NCBI RefSeq assembly: GCF_000518645.1
Contig: NZ_KI912466.1
Coordinates: 558,988-622,987 of the forward strand
DNA length: 64,000 bases
Direction of reading: 5' to 3'
From: Curvibacter gracilis ATCC BAA-807
GTDB lineage: Bacteria > Pseudomonadota > Gammaproteobacteria > Burkholderiales > Burkholderiaceae_C
Position 1 is the stretch's first letter, and every line of letters starts with the position of its first letter. The notes beneath the pieces are model-generated. The model searched no databases, was not told the origin of the DNA, and saw only the letters and a list, made by a program, of their open reading frames with translations. A program made the position numbers and the translations under genes. Shown one piece after another: positions 28,443-38,665 of this stretch.

Positions 28443-28757
28443 TGCGAGTTTCTCCAAGGTTAAACATAGGGCGCCGGTTCGAAGAACCGCAGGGTGCTGC
28501 CACAACTGCGATCCGCCGGTTCCCCGGGCCAACCTCCTTGATGGAAGTTCTCGCTATTGCAACAGACGTGCGGCATCCGCGCAAAGGAAATAACCCCCAA
28601 ACCGGCCCAGTCCGGCGATTTCGTTGCACCTGTGCAACAAAACGGCGAAGCCCATTCCTGCTCAGGATCAAACACCGGGATGACTCAAAAGACTAAACTC
28701 CGGGCCCGAATTGCCGACAACTCTGGGACGTCCTGACACCTCAGGGCGACACTATCC
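28443..28757. other. Intergenic region between porin and coq7
   Basis: 315 bases without a gene. It must hold the porin promoter (minus) and the coq7 promoter (plus). The only clear structure is a 16-bp palindrome at 28623-28638. The stretch just upstream of the porin start (AACCTTGGAGAAACTCGCA on the minus strand) is its ribosome-binding leader. Confidence 0.6.
28623..28638. promoter_or_regulatory. Palindrome in the porin/coq7 gap
   Basis: GTTGCAC (28623-28629) and GTGCAAC (28632-28638) are perfect arms around CT. It is 120 bases before coq7 and 181 bases before the porin start on the other strand. It could be an operator for either gene. No T-run, so not a terminator. Confidence 0.4.
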
Positions 28758-29375
28758 ATGGATCGCTTCCTCAGCACCGCAGACGCGGTATTGCGCACGC
28801 TGTATGCCAAGCATCACAGCGCCACCCCCCATCCGGCCCGTGCGGAGGACCGCAGCCCCGAGCGCCCGGAAGACAAGGCCCTGTCAGCGGCCCTGATGCG
28901 GGTGAACCATGTCGGAGAAGTCTGCGCCCAGGCCCTCTACACCGCCCAGGCGGCCTCCACGCGCAATCCGGCCCTGAAGGCCCATTTCGAGCGCGCGGCC
29001 CATGAAGAGACCGACCACCTGGCCTGGACTCGGCAGCGCCTGGACGAGCTGGGCGACCGCGTGAGCATCCTGAACCCCTTGTGGTACGCCGGTGCATTCA
29101 CCCTGGGCCTGGTGGCAGGGCGCATCAGCGATGCAGTGAGCCTGGGGTTCGTCGTGGAAACCGAGAAACAGGTGGCCGAACACCTGCAAAGCCATCTGGA
29201 CCGCCTGCCTGCTGATGACGAGGCATCGCGCGCCATCGTGGCCCAGATGAAGGTGGACGAAGAACGCCATGCCCACGAGGCCCAGATGGCGGGCGCGGTG
29301 GAGCTGCCCCCGCCAGCCAAGGCGCTGATGCGCCTGGCGGCCAAGGTGATGACCCGCACCGCCCACTACATCTGA
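28758..29375 (+). CDS. coq7: Demethoxyubiquinone hydroxylase Coq7
   Basis: 205 residues. Four-helix diiron protein with the ligand pattern of the family: E in [12 protein letters not shown], the E-x-x-H in [10 protein letters not shown] in [12 protein letters not shown], and E-R-H-A-H-E in [11 protein letters not shown]. It adds the last ring hydroxyl in aerobic ubiquinone synthesis at the inner membrane. The length matches the betaproteobacterial 205-210 residue form. Confidence 0.95.
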   Translation: MDRFLSTADAVLRTLYAKHHSATPHPARAEDRSPERPEDKALSAALMRVNHVGEVCAQALYTAQAASTRNPALKAHFERAAHEETDHLAWTRQRLDELGDRVSILNPLWYAGAFTLGLVAGRISDAVSLGFVVETEKQVAEHLQSHLDRLPADDEASRAIVAQMKVDEERHAHEAQMAGAVELPPPAKALMRLAAKVMTRTAHYI

Positions 29376-29394
29376 GCGGCCGCGGCAAGCGGGC

Positions 29395-29844
29395 TCAGAC
29401 CTCGACGAGGTCGAACCCGGTGGTGATTTCGGCGGTCTTGCCCAGCATGATGCTGGCCGAGCAGTATTTGTCGTGGCTCATGGCGATGGCCCGCTCGACC
29501 GCAGCTGCAGGAATGCCCCGACCGGTCACCGTGAACTGCATGTGGATCTTGGTGAAAACCTTGGGATCGGTGTCGGCGCGCTCGCTGCTGAGCTTGACCG
29601 AGCAACCCCGCACATCGTGGCGACCGCGCTTGAGGATCAGCACCACGTCATAGGCGGTGCACCCACCGGTGCCTGCCAACACCATTTCCATGGGGCGAGG
29701 CGCCAGGTTCTGCCCACCGTTCTCGGGCTTGGCCGCATCCGGCGCGCCATCCATGACCACGGCGTGGCCGCTGCCGGTTTCCGCCACAAAGCCCATGCCC
29801 GAACGCGTGCCTGCCGCGCCGGTCCAACTCACTGTGCATTCCAT
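29395..29844 (-). CDS. OsmC-family protein (YhfA-like)
   Basis: 149 residues from the ATG at 29844, with GAGGTGAC upstream; a TTG directly before it is less likely. The two reactive cysteines of the OsmC/Ohr fold are in AGTGGCTAYDVV and HDKYCSASIML. The spacing fits the OsmC/YhfA branch rather than Ohr. Such proteins act on organic hydroperoxides or serve unknown thiol-linked roles. It is convergent with coq7 (19-base gap). Confidence 0.9.
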   Translation of the reverse strand: MECTVSWTGAAGTRSGMGFVAETGSGHAVVMDGAPDAAKPENGGQNLAPRPMEMVLAGTGGCTAYDVVLILKRGRHDVRGCSVKLSSERADTDPKVFTKIHMQFTVTGRGIPAAAVERAIAMSHDKYCSASIMLGKTAEITTGFDLVEV

Positions 29845-29927
29845 CAAGTCACCTCATAAATTCCGCTAATTACCCATCAATCTTGCTACTACTTTCGAGC
29901 AGGCAGCAAGTTGATACAAATTCCTTG

Positions 29928-29955
29928 TTGCATCGCAACAAATTATCGCTACACT
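29928..29955 (+). promoter_or_regulatory. Candidate promoter for a short RNA
   Basis: TTGCAT (29928-29933) and TACACT (29950-29955) are separated by 16 bases, placing a start near 29962. It overlaps a small inverted repeat TTGTTGC-ATC-GCAACAA (29925-29941). It would drive the short RNA that ends at the terminator near 30057. The boxes are only moderate matches. Confidence 0.4.
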
Positions 29956-29961
29956 TCCTAC

Positions 29962-30058
29962 ATCGCGTAACGAACTCTGTTCTTCACGCACCGATTGTCT
30001 CCTCCACCTCCTCCTTTGGTGGATTTAGCCCCGAGTCTCACGACTCGGGGCTTTTTTC
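29962..30058 (+). ncRNA. Candidate small RNA with anti-Shine-Dalgarno hairpin (cuckoo-like)
   Basis: A strong terminator on the plus strand (AGCCCCGAGTC 30027-30037 / GACTCGGGGCT 30042-30052, then T residues to 30057) has no plus-strand gene before it, because the OsmC gene runs the other way. Directly upstream a second hairpin, TCCACC (30003-30008) / GGTGGA (30018-30023), displays TCCTCCTTT in its 9-base loop, and another CTCCTCC overlaps its 5' arm (29999-30005). CCUCCUUU is the same sequence as the 3' end of 16S rRNA. Small RNAs that show anti-Shine-Dalgarno motifs in hairpin loops ('cuckoo' RNAs) are known in alpha- and betaproteobacteria. Length about 95 nt; the 5' end is a guess. Alternative: an attenuating leader of ilvA (start at 30151). 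Confidence 0.55.
30027..30057 (+). terminator. Intrinsic terminator upstream of ilvA
   Basis: An 11-bp perfect stem AGCCCCGAGTC / GACTCGGGGCT with a 4-base loop TCAC and six T residues (30052-30057, the first one also the last base of the stem). It would end any plus-strand transcript before ilvA and probably forms the 3' end of the short RNA described at 29962. Confidence 0.9.
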
Positions 30059-30150
30059 TTGGTGCCCTATGATCTGGGCCCGCCCGGGGGCTTTCCTGAC
30101 GTCAGATGCGGCCAGTCTGAGGCCCCGCGCGATCTACACTCTCAAGCGCC

Positions 30151-31710
<1,560 letters not shown>

Positions 31711-31732
31711 AGCGGCTGCCACGGCACCAGGC

Positions 31733-32548
31733 ATGACGGGATTGCGCCACTGGCTGCTGGCCGTCCAGTTCTTCACCCGCATTCCGGTCACGGGGCGGCT
31801 GGCGGACTGGGTGGGCTACAGCCCGGCCATGCTGCGCGCCAGCGCGGCCCACTTCCCCTCCATCGGCTGGCTGGCCGCAGCCCTGGCCGCGGCCACTTGG
31901 TGGGCCCTGAGTGCCATCCTGGGCCCCCAAACAGGCACGCCCCTGGTGGCCGCCGTGGGGGCCACCCTGGCCACCATCCTGATGACCGGCGGCTTCCATG
32001 AAGACGGCCTGGCCGATGTGGCCGACGGCCTGGGCGGCAGCTACGACCGTGAGCGGGCACTGGACATCATGAAGGACTCGCGCGTCGGCGCCTTCGGCGC
32101 CATGGCGCTGCAGCTGGCCCTGCTGGCCAAGGTGGCCCTGCTGGCCTGGCTGGGACACAGCGGCCTGAACAACACCCTGGCCGCCCTGCTGCTGGGGCAT
32201 GTGCTGTCGCGCTTCTGGCCCCTGATCCTGGTGCGCCAGTTGCCCCATGTGGGGGACACGGCCCGCTCCAAAAGCAAGCCGCTGGCCGACCAGATCAGCG
32301 CAGGCGCACTGACAGTGGCCGGGCTGTGGTGCCTGCCCCCCTTGGCGCTGTGCGCCTGGGCTTTCGGCCCAGCCTTCGTGGGCGCCGCCCTGCTGGGGAG
32401 CGCACTGGCACTGGGTTGGATGTGGCGCCTGTTTGCCCGTCGCCTGCAAGGCTTCACAGGCGACTGCCTGGGAGCCACCCAACAGGTGTGCGAACTGGCC
32501 TGCTACCTGGCCCTGGCCTGCACCCTGGCCCACCCAGGGCTGACATGA
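31733..32548 (+). CDS. cobS: Adenosylcobinamide-GDP ribazoletransferase (cobalamin synthase)
   Basis: 271 residues. It starts MTGLRHWLLAVQFFTRIPV, carries the family signature FHEDGLADVADGLGG with the Asp/Glu magnesium ligands (about residues 87-101) and DSRVGAFGAMALQLALL, and has several membrane helices. It joins alpha-ribazole to adenosylcobinamide-GDP in the last steps of cobalamin assembly, in the inner membrane. It overlaps cobC by four bases (ATGA). The start at 31733 is where family similarity begins. Confidence 0.94.
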   Translation: MTGLRHWLLAVQFFTRIPVTGRLADWVGYSPAMLRASAAHFPSIGWLAAALAAATWWALSAILGPQTGTPLVAAVGATLATILMTGGFHEDGLADVADGLGGSYDRERALDIMKDSRVGAFGAMALQLALLAKVALLAWLGHSGLNNTLAALLLGHVLSRFWPLILVRQLPHVGDTARSKSKPLADQISAGALTVAGLWCLPPLALCAWAFGPAFVGAALLGSALALGWMWRLFARRLQGFTGDCLGATQQVCELACYLALACTLAHPGLT

Positions 32549-33144
32549 AGCTCTGGCTGGTGCGCCACGCCCGCCCCATGGCGGCAGAGTCGCTGTGCTA
32601 CGGACGGCTGGAGATCGAGGTCGACCCTGCCCAGACCGCCGAACTGGCCACAACGCTCGCGCGCCAGCTGCCCGCAGGCGCTGATGTGCGCGTATCGCCG
32701 CGGCAAAGATGCGAAAAGCTGGCGCAACAATTGTGCAAAGCCAGGCCGGATCTGATAGCCCGCACCGATCCCGATCTGGCCGAAATGGATTTCGGCACCT
32801 GGGAAGGCCAGCGCTGGGACGCCCTGGGCGCCGCCGCGCTCGAGGCCTGGGTGCAGGACTTCGGCCGGTACCGACCGGGCGGCGGGGAAAGCGTGAACGA
32901 GGTGATGCGCCGGGTGGCCCAGGCGCTGCAACGCACCCGGACGGAGACGTCGTCTGCGGGCCATGCCGTCTGGCTCACCCATGCCGGGGTGATCCGGGCC
33001 GTGCACCTGCTGCGCCAGGGGGTTCAGACCCTGCACGAAGCGCGGGATTGGCCCAGCCACACCATCGGCTACGGCCAGATCGAATGCTTCGAACTGGACC
33101 CGCCCAGCCCGGGTCAGGATCAGGCGCCGGTCAAGGCTTCTTGA
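32545..33144 (+). CDS. cobC: Alpha-ribazole phosphatase (histidine phosphatase family)
   Basis: 199 residues. The catalytic RHA motif is in LWLVRHARPMA (residues 3-13), the second conserved stretch is MDFGTWEGQRWD, and the catalytic His near the C-terminal third is in VWLTHAGVIRAVHLL. It removes phosphate from alpha-ribazole 5'-phosphate or from cobalamin phosphate in cobalamin assembly. Coupled to cobS. Its last 14 bases overlap the convergent gspC end. Confidence 0.9.
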   Translation: MKLWLVRHARPMAAESLCYGRLEIEVDPAQTAELATTLARQLPAGADVRVSPRQRCEKLAQQLCKARPDLIARTDPDLAEMDFGTWEGQRWDALGAAALEAWVQDFGRYRPGGGESVNEVMRRVAQALQRTRTETSSAGHAVWLTHAGVIRAVHLLRQGVQTLHEARDWPSHTIGYGQIECFELDPPSPGQDQAPVKAS

Positions 33145-33595
33145 GCGTCGGCAGCTCCAGCGTCAGCGTGGGCGCGGCATCGCGCGAGGGGCCCAGCAAG
33201 GCACGGCGGCGATCCACCGCCAGCAACACCACGCCATCTTCCAGCGTGGCCCCCACCCGGTAGGGGTGGGCGGGCTTGCCGTCCACCGAGATCAGGGCGG
33301 CGCCCCATTGATGACCATCCGCCACCACACCGATCAGGCTCAGGCGACTGGCCAGCGCGGGCGCCCCGGGCAGCGCCGCCACAGGGCCCTGGGTGGCCCC
33401 CAGAAAACGGGCCACCGCGGCCGGGTCGGCCTCGAGCGTGGTGCCCGCGGCCACCTCGACCGAGGGCACCGGCGCCGGTTGAGCCAGCCTCAGGCCCCAG
33501 AACACGGCCGACGCCGCGGCCAGCGCCCAGACTGTAAAGGACGAGCCGCGGATCACCCAGCGCTGGGCCGGGGACAAGGTCGAAGATGTCATCAT
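33131..33595 (-). CDS. gspC: Type II secretion protein GspC
   Basis: 154 residues: a short cytoplasmic tail, one membrane helix (SSFTVWALAAASAVFWGLRL) and the periplasmic homology region, seen as SRLSLIGVVADGHQ and ALISVDGKPAHPYRVGATLEDGVVLLAV. It lacks the C-terminal PDZ or coiled-coil domain of longer GspC proteins, as in many Burkholderiales. It links the inner-membrane platform to the GspD secretin. It is divergent from gspG; its gene end overlaps cobC by 14 bases. Two adjacent ATGs (33595 and 33592) are possible starts. Confidence 0.85.
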   Translation of the reverse strand: MMTSSTLSPAQRWVIRGSSFTVWALAAASAVFWGLRLAQPAPVPSVEVAAGTTLEADPAAVARFLGATQGPVAALPGAPALASRLSLIGVVADGHQWGAALISVDGKPAHPYRVGATLEDGVVLLAVDRRRALLGPSRDAAPTLTLELPTLKKP

Positions 33596-33676
33596 GCGCG
33601 GATTATGATTCAAGCGATTCCGAGTTCTTCAAGTTCTGCTCTTCCAGCCCAACCGGTGTTTTTGCCCACTTCGCCC

Positions 33677-34117
33677 ATGAACCGATCCCTCAACCACCTT
33701 CGCCGTCGCGTCCAGGCCGGCTTCACCCTCATTGAACTGATGGTGGTGCTGGTCATCATCGGCGTGCTGGCCGCGCTGATCGTGCCCAACGTGCTGGACC
33801 GGGCCGACGACGCCCGCGCCACGGCCGCCCGCACCGACGTGAACAACCTGGTCCAGGCCCTCAAGCTGTACCGCCTCGACAACCAGCGCTACCCCACGGC
33901 CGAACAAGGCCTGCGTGCCTTGATCGCCCGCCCCACCACGGCCCCGGTGCCGCCCAACTGGAAGCCCTACCTCGAAAAGCTGCCCAACGACCCCTGGGGC
34001 CGTCCTTACCAGTACCTGAACCCGGGCATCAAGGGTGAGATCGACGTGATGTCCTTCGGTGCCGACGGCCAATCCGGTGGCGAGGGCAAAGACGCCGACA
34101 TCGGCAGCTGGCAGTGA
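33677..34117 (+). CDS. gspG: Type II secretion major pseudopilin GspG
   Basis: 146 residues. A short basic leader ending QAG is cleaved before FTLIELMVVLVIIGVLAALI, the type IV pilin-like signature with the conserved Glu at position 5 of the mature protein. The GspG core VNNLVQALKLYRLDNQRYPT and the C-terminal calcium-loop region (MSFGADGQSGGEGKDADIGS) are present. It is the main subunit of the secretion pseudopilus. An in-frame ATG at 33605 would give a longer leader; 33677 fits family length. First gene of the operon gspGHIJKLMNDE-F. Confidence 0.96.
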   Translation: MNRSLNHLRRRVQAGFTLIELMVVLVIIGVLAALIVPNVLDRADDARATAARTDVNNLVQALKLYRLDNQRYPTAEQGLRALIARPTTAPVPPNWKPYLEKLPNDPWGRPYQYLNPGIKGEIDVMSFGADGQSGGEGKDADIGSWQ

Positions 34118-34608
34118 ACACCGCCGGGGTGCCTGCCGCAGCACCCTTGCCGACCGCCCCCATGAACACCCTGGCGACCGCAGGGCGCCTGCCACGAGGC
34201 TTCACGCTGATCGAGTTGCTGATCGTCATCAGCATCATGGCCCTGGCCAGTGCCGGCGTCTCGATGGCCCTGCGCGACAACAGCCAGACCCAGCTCGAGC
34301 GTGAGGCCCAGCGCCTGGCCGCCCTGCTGGACACGGCCCGGGCGCGCTCGCGCGCCAGCGGCGTGGCCGTGCAATGGGTGCCCACCCCGCAAGGCTTCAC
34401 CTTCACCGGCCTGCCCGAGGGCTCGATGCCGCAGCAATGGCTGTCGCCCGGCACCCAGGCACTGCCCACGCAAGGGCGCCTGAACCTGGGCCCCGAACCC
34501 GTGATCGGCCCCCAGCAAGTCACCCTGGTCAACAGCGAAGCCCCCGGACGCAGCCTGCGCCTGGCCACCGATGGCCTGCGCCCCTTCACCGTCAGCAGCG
34601 AGCCATGA
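34114..34608 (+). CDS. gspH: Type II secretion minor pseudopilin GspH
   Basis: 164 residues from a GTG that overlaps the gspG stop by four bases (GTGA); an ATG at 34162 gives a 148-residue product with a more usual leader. The prepilin signature is RG-FTLIELLIVISIMALAS. The rest is a GspH-like domain with a QLEREAQRLAALLDTARARS helix. It is a minor tip or shaft pseudopilin processed by the prepilin peptidase, which is not encoded here. Confidence 0.88.
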   Translation: MNTAGVPAAAPLPTAPMNTLATAGRLPRGFTLIELLIVISIMALASAGVSMALRDNSQTQLEREAQRLAALLDTARARSRASGVAVQWVPTPQGFTFTGLPEGSMPQQWLSPGTQALPTQGRLNLGPEPVIGPQQVTLVNSEAPGRSLRLATDGLRPFTVSSEP

Positions 34609-34982
34609 CACCCATCCAGCGCCCCGGCCGGACCCAGGGCTTCACCCTGATCGAAGTGATGGTGGCCCTGAGCATCGTGGCCATCGCCCTGCTGGCGGGC
34701 GCCCAGGCCAGCTCCGCCCTGACACGCAACGCCAGCCGCCAGGTCGACACCCTGCTGGGCCACCTGTGCGCCGAAAACGAACTGGTGAAGACACGCCTGT
34801 CGCGCCAGATGCCCAGCGTGGGCGACAGCGACCTGAGCTGCGAACAGGGCGGCCGTGTCCTGCCGGTGCATGTGACCGTGCGCGCCACCCCCAACCCCAG
34901 CTTTCGCCGGGTCGACGTGCAGACCTTCAACGAGGACGGCCAACCCGTGGTCCGGCTCTCCACCGTGGTGGGGCGCTATTGA
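34605..34982 (+). CDS. gspI: Type II secretion minor pseudopilin GspI
   Basis: 125 residues. The signature QG-FTLIEVMVALSIVAIALLA lies after a 12-residue leader, followed by the GspI pattern ENELVKTRLSRQ. GspI, J and K form the tip complex of the pseudopilus. It overlaps gspH by four bases (ATGA). Confidence 0.9.
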   Translation: MTPIQRPGRTQGFTLIEVMVALSIVAIALLAGAQASSALTRNASRQVDTLLGHLCAENELVKTRLSRQMPSVGDSDLSCEQGGRVLPVHVTVRATPNPSFRRVDVQTFNEDGQPVVRLSTVVGRY

Positions 34983-34983
34983 C

Positions 34984-35727
34984 ATGAAAAGCGCACGGCA
35001 CCGCCTTTCGCCTCCCGGGAGCCGACACCGCCCCCGGGGCTTCACCCTGGTCGAGCTGCTCATCGCCCTGTCGGTGATGGCCATCATGGCCTTGCTGAGC
35101 TGGCAGGGCCTGGACGGCATGATGCGCACCCTGCGCCAGACCGACCAGCACAGCGAGCAGACCCTGGCCCTGCAGTCGGGCCTGGGCCAGTGGCAGGCCG
35201 ACCTGGAATCCCTGGTCGACCTGCCCGACATCACCGCCATCGACTGGGACGGCCGGGTGCTGCGCCTCACCCGCCAGGGCCCGCCCAGCCAGCCCGATGC
35301 CACCCTGGTGGTGGGCTGGACCCTGCGCAACCCGGGCGCTGGTGGCCAATGGCTGCGCTGGCAGTCGCCCCCGCTCAGCACCCGGGGCGACTGGCAGAAC
35401 GCCTGGCAGATGGCCGCCCTGTGGGGGCAGAACCCCGACCAGACCCAACGCCAGCGCGAGGTGCTCATCACCGCTGCCAACGACTGGCAGATCTTCTATT
35501 ACCGACAGGACGCCTGGACCAACCCCATGTCCAGCGATGCCAGCACCAGCCCAGGCGGCAACACAGGCACCCCACCCACCCCGGATGGCAAGGCAGCGGA
35601 TGGCCGAGGCGACAGCAAACTGCCCCAGGGCGTGCGCCTGGTCATCACGCTGGCCCCAGGCCAGGCCGTGTCGGGGCGCATCACGCGCGACTGGGTGCGC
35701 CCCATCCTGGGCGGAGACAAGTCATGA
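34984..35727 (+). CDS. gspJ: Type II secretion minor pseudopilin GspJ
   Basis: 247 residues. Prepilin signature RG-FTLVELLIALSVMAIMALL after a basic leader, then the GspJ stretch SWQGLDGMMRTLRQT. A Gly/Thr/Pro-rich linker (TSPGGNTGTPPTPDG) interrupts the C-terminal beta domain. Part of the tip complex with GspI and GspK. It overlaps gspK by four bases. Confidence 0.9.
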   Translation: MKSARHRLSPPGSRHRPRGFTLVELLIALSVMAIMALLSWQGLDGMMRTLRQTDQHSEQTLALQSGLGQWQADLESLVDLPDITAIDWDGRVLRLTRQGPPSQPDATLVVGWTLRNPGAGGQWLRWQSPPLSTRGDWQNAWQMAALWGQNPDQTQRQREVLITAANDWQIFYYRQDAWTNPMSSDASTSPGGNTGTPPTPDGKAADGRGDSKLPQGVRLVITLAPGQAVSGRITRDWVRPILGGDKS

Positions 35728-36716
35728 GCCCGCGCCACCAGCCCCCCGGCCCCCTCCACACCTTGGCGGCACGGCAGCGCGGCGCCGCCCTGCTGGCCGC
35801 CATGCTCACCGTCACCCTGGTCGCCACCCTGGCCGCGGGCGCCTTGTGGCAGCAATGGCGCGCCGTCGAGGTGGAAAGTGCCGAGCGCGCCCGCGTGCAA
35901 TCCAGCTGGATCCTGACCGGGGCGCTCGACTGGTCGCGCCTGATCCTGCGCGAAGATGCCCGCAGCGGCGGCCCCGACACCTTGTCCGAGCCCTGGGCCA
36001 TTCCGCTGCAGGAAGCGCGGCTGTCCAGCTTCCTGGCCGCCGACCAGAGCAACACAGCCAGCGACGACAAGGACCTCACCGAGGCTTTTCTGTCGGGCGC
36101 CATCACCGACCAGCAAGGCCGCCTCAACCTGCAGAACCTGATCAACAACAAGCAGCTCAGCGAATCCGCGCACCGCGCCACCAGCAAGCTGTTTGACCTG
36201 CTGGGCCTGCCCGAAGCCCAGCTCACCACCCTGGAGCAGAACCTGCTGCTGGCCCAGAAAGCCCAGGAAACCAGCGCCCCCCTGCCCGCCCAGCGGCTCG
36301 ACCAGTTGCTCACCTACGGCCTCAGCGCCAGCACCCTGGCCCGCCTGCGCCCCTATGTCACCCTGCTGCCCGAGCGCACCCCGGTCAACCTCAACACCGC
36401 GCCCGCCGAGGTGATCTACGCCAGCGTGCGCACCCTGGACATGGCCACCGCGCAGCGCGTGGTCACGCAACGCACCCGCACCCCCTTCAAGGCCATCAGC
36501 GATGCCGGCGCCCTGATGGGCGACGCCGCCAGCCAGCTCAGCGAGGCCGAGCACAGCATCAGCAGCCGCTATTTCGAGGTGCTGGGCCGGTTGCGCCTGG
36601 GCGACACCCGGGTGCAGGAGCGCTCTCTGGTGCGCCGCACCAACATGGAGGTTCAAACCCTGTGGCGCGAACGCGGTCAATTCGATACCGTGGCGTCCAA
36701 CCCGACGCCACCCTGA
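35724..36716 (+). CDS. gspK: Type II secretion minor pseudopilin GspK
   Basis: 330 residues. The N terminus RQRG-AALLAAMLTVTLVATLA is a degenerate prepilin signature without the usual Glu at position 5, which is normal for GspK. The large soluble domain contains TDQQGRLNLQNLIN and PVNLNTAPAEVIYA (helix-hairpin-helix-like), the hallmarks of GspK. It caps the pseudopilus. Confidence 0.92.
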   Translation: MSPRHQPPGPLHTLAARQRGAALLAAMLTVTLVATLAAGALWQQWRAVEVESAERARVQSSWILTGALDWSRLILREDARSGGPDTLSEPWAIPLQEARLSSFLAADQSNTASDDKDLTEAFLSGAITDQQGRLNLQNLINNKQLSESAHRATSKLFDLLGLPEAQLTTLEQNLLLAQKAQETSAPLPAQRLDQLLTYGLSASTLARLRPYVTLLPERTPVNLNTAPAEVIYASVRTLDMATAQRVVTQRTRTPFKAISDAGALMGDAASQLSEAEHSISSRYFEVLGRLRLGDTRVQERSLVRRTNMEVQTLWRERGQFDTVASNPTPP

Positions 36717-36791
36717 ACCCACCCGCACGGCCCGTGCGGCTGCCGCCGAACCTTCACATCTCCTCTCTACAATGGGCCGCCACAATCTCCC

Positions 36792-38035
36792 ATGAGCACC
36801 CTGATCGTCTACCTGCCCGATGGCGCCCCTGGCGCCAGCACCGAATGGGCCTACCTCCTCACGCCCGATGGCCGCACCGTGCTGCAGCAGGGCACGGCCA
36901 CGGCCGCGCTGCTGCCTCAACCCACGCGGCCCGTCGAGGTGGTGGCCGTGGTGCCACTGCATCAGCTCTCGTGGCAGCCCGTCGAGCTGCCGCGCGGCAC
37001 CGGCCCGGGCAGTGCGCGCCTGCAGGCGGTATTGGAGGGCTTGCTGGAAGAGCGCGTGCTGGACGAGCCCAACCAGTTGCACCTGGCCCTGGGCCCGGCG
37101 CCCGAGGCCGGCCGCCCGCAATGGGTGGCCGTGTGCAACCGGGCCTGGCTGGGTGCGGCCCTGCAGGCCCTCGAAGCCGCGGGCCGCAGTGTGACCCGCA
37201 TCGTCCCCGAACTCTGGCCCGCCCCCCACGCCGAGGCCACCCCGGTGCTGCGCGCCGTGCAGGCGGCCAACCCCGACGAACAAGGCCCGCGCTGGGTGCT
37301 GACCGGGCTTGACGCCCACAGCCCCGTCATCAGCTGGCCCCTGAATGGGCTCGTCGACAGCCCGCAGCCCGTCTTGCCCGCCCTGCCCGAAGGCACCCGG
37401 CTGTGCGCCGAACCAGCCCTGGCCCAGCAAGCCGAAGCCCTGCTGGGCCAGGCCGTCACCCTCGAGCCCCCGGCCACCCGCTGGCTCGAGGCCGCGGCCG
37501 GCCCCTGGGAACTGGCCCAGCAAAGCTTTGCCAGCAGCCAGCGCAACCGCCTCACCCGCCAGGGCGTGCGCGCCCTGCAAGCCGTCTGGCAAGCCCCCGC
37601 CTGGCGCCCGCTGCGCTGGGGGGTTGCGGCCCTGCTGCTGGCCCAGTTGGCAGGCCTGAACGCCTGGGCCTGGAAGGAAAGCCAGAACCTGCGCCAGCGC
37701 GAAGCCGACATCCGCCAGACCCTGACCCGCACCTTCCCCTCGGTCACCGTGGTGGTCGATGCCCCGGTGCAGATGGCCCGCGAGGTCAGCGCCCTGCGCC
37801 AGGCCGCTGGCCAGGCCGCCGGCAACGACTTTGAAACCCTGATCGCCGCCCTGGCCCTGGCCCTGCCCCCCGGGCGCCAGGCCAGCCACATCGACTATGC
37901 CAACGGCGAACTGCGCCTGCGCGGCCTCAACCTGAGCGCCGAAGAAACCGAGCAGACCCGCGAACGCCTGCGCCAGCGTGGCTATGCCGGTCAGCCTGAA
38001 GGCGAGCAATGGATCGTCCGCCAGGAGGCCCGCCC

Positions 38036-38039
<4 letters not shown>
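36792..38039 (+). CDS. gspL: Type II secretion protein GspL
   Basis: 415 residues. The cytoplasmic actin-like domain (about residues 1-270) recruits the GspE ATPase. One membrane helix follows (RWGVAALLLAQLAGLNAWAW, about 275-294) and then a ferredoxin-like periplasmic domain, with the typical LPPGRQASHIDYANGELRL. It links GspE to the inner-membrane platform and pairs with GspM. It overlaps gspM by four bases. Confidence 0.9.
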
Positions 38040-38644
<605 letters not shown>

Positions 38645-38665
38645 GCGCCTGCTGCTTCAGTTCCC

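Noticed and set aside
35499..38009. 836-codon minus-strand frame across gspK and gspL
   Set aside because: The longest frame in the window, but it lies opposite real gsp genes with coupled starts and shows Gly/Gln-rich shadow composition.
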